Positions 54,631-63,785 of a stretch of 64,000 nt of DNA are shown here, piece after piece. The notes below the pieces were generated by a model, which was not told where the DNA came from, ran no database searches, and was given only the letters and a program-made list of their open reading frames with translations. Position 1 is the stretch's first letter; every line of letters starts with the position of its first letter. The stretch comes from Microcoleus sp. FACHB-672 (lineage in GTDB: Bacteria > Cyanobacteriota > Cyanobacteriia > Cyanobacteriales > Oscillatoriaceae). Location: positions 248,001 to 312,000 of the forward strand of contig NZ_JACJOU010000015.1 in assembly GCF_014695725.1 (NCBI RefSeq). The letters run 5' to 3'. The translations under genes and the position numbers were made by a program.

Positions 54631-55281
54631 ATGGCTAAACCTGACCAAAATCAAGTGCTACGCCAGTTGCCTCTCGTTGCGGGTGGGCTGGCGGGTGTGC
54701 TGCTGCTGCTCAACCGCTTTCTGACACCGCAGTTAACCGAGTCACAAGCTCGCTCGGATGCCTTGGGCGTGCTGTTAAGTGCGCTGTTAATTTTGACAGG
54801 GCTGCTGTGGCAGCAGGTGCAGCCGCGCTCGCCGGAGGTGGTTGAGTTGGTGGGGGAAGAAGGCTTTGAACTTGCACCCGATTTGCCAGAGCCGGTGAAA
54901 ACTGAACTCGCCTGGGCATCTCGGCAACTGCTCACCAATACAGTAACGCGCTCGCTGGTTGTTTGGTATCAGGGGCGTGTGCTGCTGCGGCGGGGCATTT
55001 TGGGCGAAAATTCCCAGGTGAAGCCGGGAGCGATTTTGCAGCGGGTTTTAGATAAACAAAAGCCGGTTTATTTAGTGGCGCTCAAGCTTTATCCAGGGCG
55101 CATCGAGTTTGACTATTTGCCAGAAAATACTCAGGGTGTTATTTGTCAGCCGGTGGGAAATCGAGGCGTCATGGTTTTGGGCGCAAATGCCCCTCGCAGT
55201 TATACGAAACAAGATGAAAACTGGATTGAGGGAATTGCTAATAAACTAGACGATACTCTGAGCCGATATCTTGAAGCGTGA
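54631..55281 (+). CDS. Cofactor assembly of complex C subunit B (CCB2/CCB4-like)
   Basis: The 216-residue protein has two N-terminal membrane helices (LPLVAGGLAGVLLLLNRFL; LGVLLSALLILTGLLWQQV) and a stromal/cytosolic domain with LLTNTVTRSLVVWYQGRVLL, LYPGRIEFDYLPENTQGVIC and a Ser/Thr-rich end. This is the pattern of the CCB2/CCB4 family, which attaches haem c(i) to cytochrome b6 of the b6f complex. The family assignment rests on overall similarity, not on a catalytic motif. It is co-oriented with rpaB and the DUF456 gene. Confidence 0.72.
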   Translation: MAKPDQNQVLRQLPLVAGGLAGVLLLLNRFLTPQLTESQARSDALGVLLSALLILTGLLWQQVQPRSPEVVELVGEEGFELAPDLPEPVKTELAWASRQLLTNTVTRSLVVWYQGRVLLRRGILGENSQVKPGAILQRVLDKQKPVYLVALKLYPGRIEFDYLPENTQGVICQPVGNRGVMVLGANAPRSYTKQDENWIEGIANKLDDTLSRYLEA

Positions 55282-55342
55282 AGAAGCCAACAGAGCGTTT
55301 GGCTTAAATAATGATGTTGCACCAGTGGAGATTTAAAATTCG

Positions 55343-55858
55343 ATGACAATTCTCTATGGGCTGCTTATTTTAGTAATGCTCGTGGGTGTAGTGGGGGCGG
55401 TGGTTCCCGGCATTCCGGGAGCCAGTTTAATTTTAGGAGCAATTGTTGTTTGGGGCGTCGTTTACGGCTTCACCGGCTTAGCATGGCCCTTGGGAGTAGC
55501 GATTGCGGTTTTGCTGGTCAGTATTGGCGTTGATTTTCTAGCGACGTACTGGGGGGCAAAACAGGCCGGTGCCAGCAAATGGGGGCAGATCGGTGCTGTT
55601 GTGGGCTTAGTTGTGGGGTTTTTAGGGTTGCTGCCGGCACTCCCGTTTGGTGGCCCGCTCCTGGGCATTTTGCTGGGTCCGCTGTTAGGTGCAATCATTG
55701 GTGAATATCTCTACCAGCGAGACTTGAATTTGGCAATTAAAGCAGCGGTTGGAATTTTGGTTGGTTCGCTTATTGGAAATTTAATTCAAGGAGTGCTGGC
55801 AATTGCAACAGTGGTGGTTTTTGTGCTTTCCACTTGGTCGCAGATTGCTGGGGCCTAA
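55343..55858 (+). CDS. DUF456 membrane protein
   Basis: The 171 residues hold about four to five hydrophobic helices with the DUF456 features VGVVGAVVPGIPGASLILGA, LATYWGAKQAGASKWGQIGA and PFGGPLLGILLGPLLGAIIG. The Gly-rich helices are typical of small Gly-zipper membrane proteins. The function of the family is unknown. It follows the CCB-like gene by 61 bp. Confidence 0.82.
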   Translation: MTILYGLLILVMLVGVVGAVVPGIPGASLILGAIVVWGVVYGFTGLAWPLGVAIAVLLVSIGVDFLATYWGAKQAGASKWGQIGAVVGLVVGFLGLLPALPFGGPLLGILLGPLLGAIIGEYLYQRDLNLAIKAAVGILVGSLIGNLIQGVLAIATVVVFVLSTWSQIAGA

Positions 55859-55868
55859 AAACACAATT

Positions 55869-55944
55869 AACAAACGTGCCGGTATCTAGCTTTTTAAATC
55901 TGAAATGCGATTACCATTAACTGAGTTATGTCGGCACGTTTGTT
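55869..55944. repeat. Perfect 13-bp inverted repeat with 50-nt loop
   Basis: AACAAACGTGCCG (55869-55881) is exactly inverted as CGGCACGTTTGTT (55932-55944). It starts 10 bp after the DUF456 stop and probably marks its transcript end, though the loop is long and there is no T-run. Confidence 0.6.
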
Positions 55945-56068
55945 CTCATATCGCTGAGTTCGCTGTCTCCGGTTGCAGTCTTATGGAAACTCGGAGTTAA
56001 GACTTCTAGCCGGCTAACCCAGCATCAACAAATCAGATGGGTTCACGATCTAGACAGTGGAGTCCACC

Positions 56069-56470
56069 ATGAATCAAGATGAAATTGTAGCGCTAGGAGC
56101 TTCATTGCACCGCATCAATCAGAAGCTATTAAAATCAAAAAGCCAAGCATATATGAGCCGAATTTGGTATCAAGGAGACGAACCTTATTTTGATATGTTT
56201 CTTGATCTTCTAGATAATGAGATCGTTTGGTTTCAGTTTACGCTTAGAGGGAAATGTCTTTCGTGGAATCAAAAGCAATTATGCCTGCAAACAGGCTCAA
56301 CCAATGAGTTAGTGGTTGACGATATCACCTATTATTCAGCTAGCAAAGTTATTACAGGCGATAGCAATCCCGATATTGATTTTATTAAATTAGCGCAAGC
56401 AATTTTGACAACCCGTGCCGGTGACGCTATTTTCGATAAAGCGCTCGCACTCTTCCATACTAAAAATTAA
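56069..56470 (+). CDS. Hypothetical protein
   Basis: A 133-residue soluble protein that I do not recognise. It begins MNQDEIVALGASLHRINQKL, with DEPYFDMFLDLLDNEIVWFQ and WNQKQLCLQTGSTNELVVDD in the middle, and ends with an alpha-helical stretch. The alternative GTG at 56057 would add four residues. The predicted alternation of strands and helices suggests one small alpha+beta domain. It lies between the DUF456 gene and the desaturase with separate intergenic gaps on each side. Confidence 0.6.
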   Translation: MNQDEIVALGASLHRINQKLLKSKSQAYMSRIWYQGDEPYFDMFLDLLDNEIVWFQFTLRGKCLSWNQKQLCLQTGSTNELVVDDITYYSASKVITGDSNPDIDFIKLAQAILTTRAGDAIFDKALALFHTKN

Positions 56471-56686
56471 ACAAACTCATGAATTTAAAGAATTGCGGCC
56501 CAGACATGATAATTTAAGCGACTATTCATAATTTCTACACCGATCTATAACTATTAGTAATCTTTTAATATTAACACAAATACTCCCAAAGTTCTGAAAC
56601 TAGAGCTAGCCGGCTAAGTTACCTTAGACACAGCTAAAGCTGCCGTCAAAACGTTATAATACGTCGGTTCCTATCTAACGGATGAC

Positions 56687-57775
56687 ATGACTCTGTCCCA
56701 GCTCGCTGTTCCCAAGATCACCTTTTCCAAAAGCATAGGTTTCAGAAAAGAACTCAACCGACGAGTTGAAGCTTATTTTGAAACAGAAAACATTTCTCCA
56801 CGAGATAATCCGGCTATGTACCTGAAAACCGCAATTATTTGCGCTTGGGTGCTTTCGGCATGGCTATTTATTCTCTTCGTGCCATCATCTGGGTTGGTAA
56901 AAATTCTCGGCTGTGTGGTTCTAGCTTTGGGGATGGTTGCCTTTGCCTTCAATGTCGGACATGATGCCAATCATGGAAGTTATTCCTCTCGCAAATGGGT
57001 CAATAGTCTATTTGGTTTCGCTTTAGATGTCTTAGGAGCCTCTAGCTTTTTATGGCGATACAGCCATAACAAACTTCACCATACTTATACCAACATTGCT
57101 GAGCATGATTTTGATATAAATGGTGAGGGTTTAGTGCGCTTGTCTCCTGATCAAGAGTCTCGATGGTTTTATCGATACCAACATATTTACACTTGGTTGT
57201 TATATGGATTTTTGCAGACTCACTGGTTTGTTGAGGATATCAATGTCCTGTTACTCAAACGCAAATATTACGACCACGAGATCCCAACACCGAAACCTGC
57301 AGATGTTATTACCTTTTTTGCCTTTAAGGTATTTTGGTTAGCTTATGTTATCGGTTTGCCTTTATGGCTGGGTTACACTCCCTTACAGATTATGGTGGGG
57401 TTTGTAATTACTACAGTCATCTTTAGTTTTATAGTCGCGCTCGTTTTTCGAGTGGCTCATGTGGTGGACAACGCAGAGTTTATCACTCCCCACCCAGAAA
57501 CGAGCAACGTTGATGACGAATGGGCGATTTGTCAAGTTAGAACCACCGTTGATTTTGCTCCAAAAAACCATTTCTTAAACTGGTATCTTGGCGGTTTAAA
57601 CTACCAAGTCATTCATCATCTTTTTCCCCATATCTGCCATATTCATTACCCCAAACTCTCCAAAATTGTCAAAGAAGTTTGCGATGAGTTTGAGGTTGAA
57701 TATCGAGTGAACGAAACGTTTGCAGAAGCTATCGTTGCAAACTATCGATTGGTAAAAGCTTTAGGAAATAGCTAA
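56687..57775 (+). CDS. desD: Acyl-lipid delta-6 fatty-acid desaturase (DesD-like)
   Basis: The three histidine boxes are HDANH, HNKLHH and QVIHH (Gln instead of His in the third, typical of front-end desaturases). Several stretches closely match cyanobacterial DesD: DNPAMYLKTAII, AFNVGHDANHGSYSS, SSFLWRYSHNKLHHTYTNI, DDEWAICQVRTTVDFA and NYQVIHHLFPHICHIHYPKL. Four to six membrane helices are present. No cytochrome b5 domain is fused, so electrons must come from ferredoxin. It inserts a double bond at carbon 6 (gamma-linolenic or stearidonic acid). No other desaturase is in the window. Confidence 0.9.
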   Translation: MTLSQLAVPKITFSKSIGFRKELNRRVEAYFETENISPRDNPAMYLKTAIICAWVLSAWLFILFVPSSGLVKILGCVVLALGMVAFAFNVGHDANHGSYSSRKWVNSLFGFALDVLGASSFLWRYSHNKLHHTYTNIAEHDFDINGEGLVRLSPDQESRWFYRYQHIYTWLLYGFLQTHWFVEDINVLLLKRKYYDHEIPTPKPADVITFFAFKVFWLAYVIGLPLWLGYTPLQIMVGFVITTVIFSFIVALVFRVAHVVDNAEFITPHPETSNVDDEWAICQVRTTVDFAPKNHFLNWYLGGLNYQVIHHLFPHICHIHYPKLSKIVKEVCDEFEVEYRVNETFAEAIVANYRLVKALGNS

Positions 57776-57785
57776 GCTTTGCACG

Positions 57786-57838
57786 AAAAGAAAGAGTGAG
57801 GAGAGGATCAGGTTTTCTCTCTTCACTCTTTCTTTTTA
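57786..57838. terminator. Bidirectional intrinsic terminator
   Basis: A ~19-bp stem with one internal mismatch (AAAGAAAGAGTGA-G-GAGAG against CTCTC-T-TCACTCTTTCTTT) and an 11-nt loop is followed by TTTTTATT on the plus strand and preceded by an A-run that serves the minus strand. It lies between the convergent desaturase and lipoprotein genes. Confidence 0.85.
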
Positions 57839-57868
57839 TTAACCTCTGCTGATTTCTGCAAGCAAACC

Positions 57869-59158
57869 CTAGGGCTTCGGTGCCGGCTGTTCCTTCTTGG
57901 AGGTTGCTAGCATTAAATTAGATTCATTGACTTGAAACTTATAGCCAATCCCAAAATCTAGAGGCTTGATGCTGCTATCACTCTTATAGATATCCCTTAA
58001 ATCTCCCTGATACCGAGTGCTGAACAGATCGATTGGTTGTGTGTAGTTCCCGTAAAACTTCAAGTTCCACTTAGAACTGTCCACATATTTAACCGGCATT
58101 CCAGAATCATCCTGCAACAAACTGCTGCTTTCTGCTAGAATCAGATCCCGAATGTTAGAAAAATCTTCTCGGTGCATCAAATAAGAGGCAGCTTTCAGGT
58201 AAGTGGTAGGTTCGGGAAACTGTTTGACAAATGTATTGAATTCCGGAGTCTTTTGTAAAGCACCATTGGATAAATCTACGGAGAAATAGTACAGGGTTCG
58301 CGGGTTGGATTCTCCTTGGGGTAGAAAGGAAATTTTAACCCCAGGAATTAAGTTTTTAGCCTCACGAGCCTTTTGTGCGTTCTCAAATGCTTGAACCGTA
58401 GCGTCCTTTTGGAGCGTAATGTACTCCACATCCAAAATTTTATTATTGGTTCGTGCTAAAAACACAAATAAGACAGGTAAAACGCCTTTTTCCGCCAAAT
58501 CTACCTTCATATCATTAGTGCGGAAAAAGCTTAATTGCAGGATAGCATTCAGCGAGGTAGTGATTTCCTGCAGTTTTCTATCCATTTTTTCGGGTGGGAT
58601 TTTCTCAAGATCCGGAATGTCTCCCACCGGCTCTAATCCCGCTAAAACGTAATCACTGCCTTTCGGGAAGAAAGAATAGGCATATAAGAAATCAGGCCCA
58701 CTGAATGGATAAAATATTGGATCTGAAGATTGGTTGAGAGATTTTAGCTCATTACTAGACCAGTTTCTGATTTTTGACAGTTGTTGAGCGTCTAGTCTTT
58801 GCCACGAACTGTCGAAATAGTAGGCGTGATCGTTCCACGCTTTACTTTTTTGTAAAGATGCTAGGGTGCTGCCGGCATCCACCTTGATGCCGGCTAAAAA
58901 CTTAGCCGTATCTGTGAACTTTTCCGCTTTTGCTTTATCTACAGGAATGTCGGTAACGACCGCATTTTTAGAATTCTCACCATCACTTTTCTGATTCGCA
59001 TTGATGACGGTGGTAGAACTGCTTGGCTGCTGAGAATTTTGAGTGCCATTAGGCTGATTGGGATTTGCATTTTCTCCAACCTGGTTGCCACAAGCAGATA
59101 CAAAAAATTGGAGCGTCATTGTTGCGCTCAGGACGTACATTAAGTGCTTTCGATTCAT
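57869..59158 (-). CDS. Hypothetical lipoprotein
   Basis: The 429 residues begin with a lipoprotein signal (YVLSATMTLQFFVSACG, lipobox VSAC) and an Asn/Gln/Ser-rich linker. The mature part (about 70-429) has no domain I recognise. It contains YYFDSSWQRLDAQQLSKI, YPFSGPDFLYAYSFFPKG, DVEYITLQKD and a long stretch of alternating strands. The gene starts 33 bp after the APC permease stop, so both are probably one transcript, and the lipoprotein could act with the permease or be unrelated to it. Confidence 0.7.
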   Translation of the reverse strand: MNRKHLMYVLSATMTLQFFVSACGNQVGENANPNQPNGTQNSQQPSSSTTVINANQKSDGENSKNAVVTDIPVDKAKAEKFTDTAKFLAGIKVDAGSTLASLQKSKAWNDHAYYFDSSWQRLDAQQLSKIRNWSSNELKSLNQSSDPIFYPFSGPDFLYAYSFFPKGSDYVLAGLEPVGDIPDLEKIPPEKMDRKLQEITTSLNAILQLSFFRTNDMKVDLAEKGVLPVLFVFLARTNNKILDVEYITLQKDATVQAFENAQKAREAKNLIPGVKISFLPQGESNPRTLYYFSVDLSNGALQKTPEFNTFVKQFPEPTTYLKAASYLMHREDFSNIRDLILAESSSLLQDDSGMPVKYVDSSKWNLKFYGNYTQPIDLFSTRYQGDLRDIYKSDSSIKPLDFGIGYKFQVNESNLMLATSKKEQPAPKP

Positions 59159-59191
59159 GGAAGTTCGCTCAACAAAGAGTTAAAGAATTAT

Positions 59192-60526
59192 CTAGTTTTT
59201 AGAGCCGGAAGACGCCAGCCGCTTGTTTCTTGACACAAAGAAGTAAACCAGCAAACCCACAAAAATCGTCATCAATCCTGCCAGCGATTCCTGAGGTTTG
59301 TCGAGTAAAATATAGATCAACATCCAAGCACTGATTCCTAGAAAGATCAGCGGCGTTATGGGATATCCCCATGTTTTGTAAGGCCGGGGCGCATCGGGAT
59401 ACCTTAGCCGGTGAACAAATACACCCAAAACGGTGATAAACGAAGACAGGGTAAGGGTAAATCCCAAATACGTTAAAACGGTCTCAAATGAAGAAGTAAT
59501 CACCAGCGCCAAGACAATTGCCAGTTGCAAGAGAATCGCGTGATATGGAACCCCATTTTTATTTTTGCTGGCTAGCACTTTAAAAAACGGAATATCTTCT
59601 CCGATGACTTGAGTAACTCTAGGGCCGGCCCACACCATTGAGCTAATCGAAGAAATCAGGCCGAAGGAGATCAGCAAGCTCATAATCTTTCCACCGGCAA
59701 CCCCAAAAATCCGGGTAGCGGATATATATCCCACTTCCAGTTGTCCAGCTAGCTCATCAATGGGCGCGGTATACAAAAATGTAAAGTTAATCAGCAGGTA
59801 CAAGACGAGAACGATTAAAGTTCCCGCGATTAAAGATCGCGGCACATTTTTTTCCGGTTCTGCTACCTCGCTGGCAATGTAAGTAGACGCATTCCAACCA
59901 GAATAGGAATACATGACAAACACGAGGGAAATCGCAAAGGGAGAACTTAATATCACATTCATATCTCCCGGAGCCGGCAGGAAATTGATATCTTGAGGTT
60001 GTGCGATTAACAATCCGCTAGCAACCAAAAAGACAATCAGCAGCACTTTCAAAACAGTGAAAACATTCTGAAAGTAGCTTCCAAGTTTGCGATCACTTGT
60101 ATGAATGATGGACACGCCAATGACAGTTAAGGATGCAACTAACAGCGGATTAAATATTGGGGAAACTTTTGATAAATATTGTCCCAATGCCATCGCTGCT
60201 GCAGCAATGGGTGCGGCAAACCCGACTGTAACGGAAACCCACCCGGACAGGAAACCAATTGCTGGATGATAAATTTTGGATAGATAGTGAAATTCACCGC
60301 CTGATCTGGGCATTGCTGCTCCCAGTTCACTGTAAGAAAGTGCGCCACAAAGGGCAAAGACTCCGCCGATTACCCATAAACACAGTAAGGCGAAACCAGA
60401 CTTTATATCTGCTGCTTGGAAGCCCAAACTTGTAAAAACGCCCGTTCCGATCATATTAGCTACCACAATCGAGATAGCTGTAAACAGGCTGATGAGCCGT
60501 TTGTCTTGTTGCTGGTTTGAATTCAC
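59192..60526 (-). CDS. APC-superfamily amino-acid permease
   Basis: The 444 residues hold about 12 membrane helices. The first contains the substrate-binding GTGVF-type motif (NMIGTGVFTSLGFQA). Family signatures are YSELGAAMPRSGGEFHYLS, IASEVAEPEKNVPRSLIAGT and VWAGPRVTQVIGEDIPFFKV. Such proteins take up or exchange amino acids; the substrate is not predictable. It precedes the lipoprotein gene by 33 bp. Confidence 0.88.
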   Translation of the reverse strand: MNSNQQQDKRLISLFTAISIVVANMIGTGVFTSLGFQAADIKSGFALLCLWVIGGVFALCGALSYSELGAAMPRSGGEFHYLSKIYHPAIGFLSGWVSVTVGFAAPIAAAAMALGQYLSKVSPIFNPLLVASLTVIGVSIIHTSDRKLGSYFQNVFTVLKVLLIVFLVASGLLIAQPQDINFLPAPGDMNVILSSPFAISLVFVMYSYSGWNASTYIASEVAEPEKNVPRSLIAGTLIVLVLYLLINFTFLYTAPIDELAGQLEVGYISATRIFGVAGGKIMSLLISFGLISSISSMVWAGPRVTQVIGEDIPFFKVLASKNKNGVPYHAILLQLAIVLALVITSSFETVLTYLGFTLTLSSFITVLGVFVHRLRYPDAPRPYKTWGYPITPLIFLGISAWMLIYILLDKPQESLAGLMTIFVGLLVYFFVSRNKRLASSGSKN

Positions 60527-60995
60527 GCGCTTTTCAGAATTTTTTTGGCTTTCAATTGAGATCCCCAGCGAGGGGGGATTTTATTTAATCCAATCTTTAG
60601 ATGTTCTAGCCCGGATGGTTTTTATTGGCCTGAGCTTACCTGACAGCCTGCAAACTCACCTATTAAAACTCAGATTTCGTTACCTGTCTAGACCGGCACT
60701 CTGAAACGCTGTCGCTGGCTTATTCTAAGGATCTGTCACATCGGCACGTCTTTACCACCGATTTGGCAAACCGCTGTGTCCGGCTTTAACTGGCGCTTCC
60801 CTCCTACTCATTGAGAATTTTGTCAAATCGTTGACAATAGTTGTCATTATCATCACAATAAACCCGACAATGGTATAGCTCAGATCGGCACAAATCAACT
60901 CTCAAAACGCGTTGACTCTCAACTAACATTTCCCAATAAGAGTCTTGTAAGAGCAAATTTTGGCAACTTAAAGGGTGTGAGGATAAAGAATAACA
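60527..60995. other. Divergent intergenic region between APC permease and porin
   Basis: The 469 bp contain the TGACAA-TAG-TTGTCA palindrome listed separately. No gene is supported. Confidence 0.45.
60832..60846. promoter_or_regulatory. Palindromic operator candidate upstream of the iron porin
   Basis: TGACAA-TAG-TTGTCA is a perfect 6-3-6 inverted repeat, followed by TTATCATCACAATA. Its position 150 bp upstream of an iron-uptake porin and its partly Fur-like composition make Fur control possible. The match to the classical Fur box is not close. Confidence 0.35.
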
Positions 60996-62774
60996 ATGGC
61001 AAAAGTTTTGTGGAAATATTTACAATTAATACCTAATGTGGTAGCCGCATCTCTCGCGGTTTACGCCGGCGCGACAGTGGCAGCAGAACCACCGGCATCT
61101 GTGGAATCGGTAGACAAAAAAGACATAACGCTGAGTGAGCCGATCAGCCGTAACGTCTTGGTTCAGGTGCCGGTGAGGCAAAGCCCGAACGATATAGCAC
61201 AGAATGACGCATTTAGCTCTGAAGACAGCCCCACCGGCAATGTCAGCGATTTAGAACAGATTGACCCATCCAACGCTGAAAGCAGCGTCATGGAGCAAGT
61301 GACCTCCGTTTCTCAGCTATCCGACGTTCAACCCACAGACTGGGCATTTCAAGCCTTACAAAATTTGGTTGAGCGATATGGGTGTATCGCAGGATATCCC
61401 GATGGCACATTCCGGGGAAACCGCGCCATCACGCGATATGAATTTGCTGCCGGTTTAAATGCCTGCTTAGAAGCAATTACCCAGCTGATTCAGCCAGGGG
61501 GAGACTTTGTTAGCAAAGAAGACTTAGCACTCCTTAACCGGCTGCTTGAGGAATTTCAGGCCGAACTCGCCACCTTGCGGGGTCGGGTTGATGCCTTAGA
61601 AGCGCGTGCTAATGAACTCGAAGCCAATCAATTCTCCACCACCACCAAACTCGAAGGGGAAATCATCTTTGCCGCCGTTGACGGCATCGGCACAGGATCG
61701 AGCAGTGTCCCCCACTTCGGACATCGGACTCGCTTTAACTTAGAAACCAGTTTCACCGGCGAAGATTTGCTCAGAACCCGACTGCAACTCGGCAACTTGA
61801 ATGCCTTATCTGCCAATTCCAACCCGGCACCTGAAGGGGATCTATTTTTCGCAGCCGATGCTTACGAAGAAAGCGATGGCAATGTCTTTGGTATAGACGC
61901 CCTGCTTTACACGTTTCCCTTGGGCGAACGCTTGGAGATCACTGTTGCCGCCAATGCCGGTGCCGCAGATGACTTTGCCAATACCGTCAACCCATACCTT
62001 GATGGAGATGGCGCGCTGGGCGCACTGTCTCGCTTTGCCACCCGCCATCCTATTTATTACATGATCGGGGGTGCCGGCATTGGGGCGAGGTATGAGTTCA
62101 GCGATAACTTAGAACTGAACCTGGGTTATATGGCTGCTGACGCCTTCGATCCTGATCCAACTTTTGGGTTTTTCAATGGTGCTTACGGTGCGATGGCTCA
62201 ATTGCTAGTCAAACCCAGTGAAAGACTTAACATCGGCTTAACCTATATCAATTCCTACAACAATGAAATGGGTGCCGGTAGTAACCGCGCTAATTTGCGA
62301 ACCGTTTTGGGGAATGAAACTGATTTGGATCTGCCAATTATCAGCAATGCTTTTGGGGTTGAAGCTTCTTGGCAACTCAGCAAGCGCTTTGTTGTGGGTG
62401 GTTGGGTTGGCTACGTCAACAAAACTGTACTCTCCACCCTTGGCGGACAAATTGATCGCGGTGATATGGAAATTTGGAACGCCAATCTTAACTTTGCCTT
62501 TCCCGATTTGGGTAAAGAAGGGAATTTGGGCGCTATCATCGTCGGTGTAGAGCCGATGGTTCGCAATTCTAGCGTAAGTGCTGCTGTCCCCGGACTGCCT
62601 GATGTGTTTGGGGCAGATAAGGACACATCCCTGCACATAGAGGCTTTGTACCAGTATCAGGTGACAGATAACATCGCCATTACGCCTGGTGTGGTTTGGC
62701 TCACCGCACCCGATCACAACAATGATAATGAAGATATTGTGATTGGGACGATTCGGACGACCTTTACTTTTTAG
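60996..62774 (+). CDS. Iron-uptake porin (SLH - coiled coil - OprB beta-barrel)
   Basis: This outer-membrane porin of cyanobacteria has a signal peptide (about 1-27, LAVYAGATVAAE), an SLH domain at ~110-165 (SDVQPTDWAFQALQNLVERY; GYPDGTFRGNRAITRYEFAA), a coiled coil at ~180-215 (LLEEFQAELATLRGRVDALE) and a C-terminal barrel (~225-592) ending in Phe (IRTTFTF). The SLH domain anchors it to the peptidoglycan-linked polysaccharide. The barrel transports small solutes; the family is implicated in iron uptake. There is a candidate palindromic operator 150 bp upstream. Confidence 0.92.
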   Translation: MAKVLWKYLQLIPNVVAASLAVYAGATVAAEPPASVESVDKKDITLSEPISRNVLVQVPVRQSPNDIAQNDAFSSEDSPTGNVSDLEQIDPSNAESSVMEQVTSVSQLSDVQPTDWAFQALQNLVERYGCIAGYPDGTFRGNRAITRYEFAAGLNACLEAITQLIQPGGDFVSKEDLALLNRLLEEFQAELATLRGRVDALEARANELEANQFSTTTKLEGEIIFAAVDGIGTGSSSVPHFGHRTRFNLETSFTGEDLLRTRLQLGNLNALSANSNPAPEGDLFFAADAYEESDGNVFGIDALLYTFPLGERLEITVAANAGAADDFANTVNPYLDGDGALGALSRFATRHPIYYMIGGAGIGARYEFSDNLELNLGYMAADAFDPDPTFGFFNGAYGAMAQLLVKPSERLNIGLTYINSYNNEMGAGSNRANLRTVLGNETDLDLPIISNAFGVEASWQLSKRFVVGGWVGYVNKTVLSTLGGQIDRGDMEIWNANLNFAFPDLGKEGNLGAIIVGVEPMVRNSSVSAAVPGLPDVFGADKDTSLHIEALYQYQVTDNIAITPGVVWLTAPDHNNDNEDIVIGTIRTTFTF

Positions 62775-63004
62775 GCTCCCATTCTTTTGAATTGTTGAGG
62801 TTTGGATGAATGAGCCGGCAGATAAAACTACCTAATGTGCAAGTCATAAACGGGTGATAAGACAGCTTTTCAGATTCACAGGTTTGTGGCTAAAACTTTA
62901 GCGTATATCCTTGTTTGCCTGAAGTTTTATCAAGCCCGCTTATTCACCCTAAAGCAAGAGTTAGTCATAATAGAAGCAATTGCGGTAAAAATAAGAAGAA
63001 CGCC

Positions 63005-63571
63005 ATGCTAGAAACTCAAGTTTTGTTAGAAACCCCTACAGAATCAACAGAAAAAGAATGGATCTCAATCGAAGACTTTTTGATTCATCCTCCTGAGAGA
63101 ATGGAGTGGGTTGACGGCGAGCTGGTGGAGAAAACAGGTATGACAATTAAGCATGGTTTGGCTCAAGGTAAGTTGATCTCCTATTGGAGAAATCACATCA
63201 TTTCGAGTGGGCAAGGCGGAGAAATTTGTCCAGAAACACTTTGTCGAACTAACAAGCAGGCTCGGCGTCCTGATGTTGCTTACATCACGACTGAGCTGCT
63301 ACAACAGTATGGTGAGCTTACTGTCCTTCCCGAAAGTTTCCCACTCATTGCCGAAATCGCCTCTCCTGATGACAGTGCTGAAGAGTTATTTGCTAAATCA
63401 AAAGAATATTTAGAATCTGGCTGTTTGGAAGTTTGGGTGCTGTTCCCTGAAGCTCAACTAATTATGATTCACACAGAACAGCGCTGGCTTTTATTTAATG
63501 CCGATGAAGTGGTTAGCACTCAAACTATTTTACAGGGATTTAATGTAGCAGTCAGTGAATTGCTTGCTTAA
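63005..63571 (+). CDS. Uma2-family putative restriction endonuclease
   Basis: Uma2 proteins carry a PD-(D/E)XK nuclease fold and are numerous in cyanobacteria. Visible motifs are WISIEDFLIHPPERMEWVDG, ELVEKTGMTIKHGLAQGKLI, RRPDVAYITTE (the catalytic Asp), LIAEIASPDDS (ExxxxxxD pattern) and KEYLESGCLEVWVLFPE. The ATG at 63005 gives the usual start (188 aa); an upstream extension to 62915 has no matching residues. Their role (defence, mobility or gene conversion) is unsettled. Confidence 0.9.
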   Translation: MLETQVLLETPTESTEKEWISIEDFLIHPPERMEWVDGELVEKTGMTIKHGLAQGKLISYWRNHIISSGQGGEICPETLCRTNKQARRPDVAYITTELLQQYGELTVLPESFPLIAEIASPDDSAEELFAKSKEYLESGCLEVWVLFPEAQLIMIHTEQRWLLFNADEVVSTQTILQGFNVAVSELLA

Positions 63572-63785
63572 TAAACTAATGGATAGCTCCTGAAAGATCC
63601 AGTTTCCATCTAGGCAAAATGTGAAGAATACCAACCACCGGCCCGAAAATCTTGCCGAACCCATAAGGGCTTAGATGTAAAGATTCGTAAACTTTTAAAA
63701 TTCTCTGTGGAAGGGAAAGCCGGTCAAGGCCACAGGCGTAAATTTACAGGCTTCACCGCGATAAGATAGCAATAAAACTACTGAA

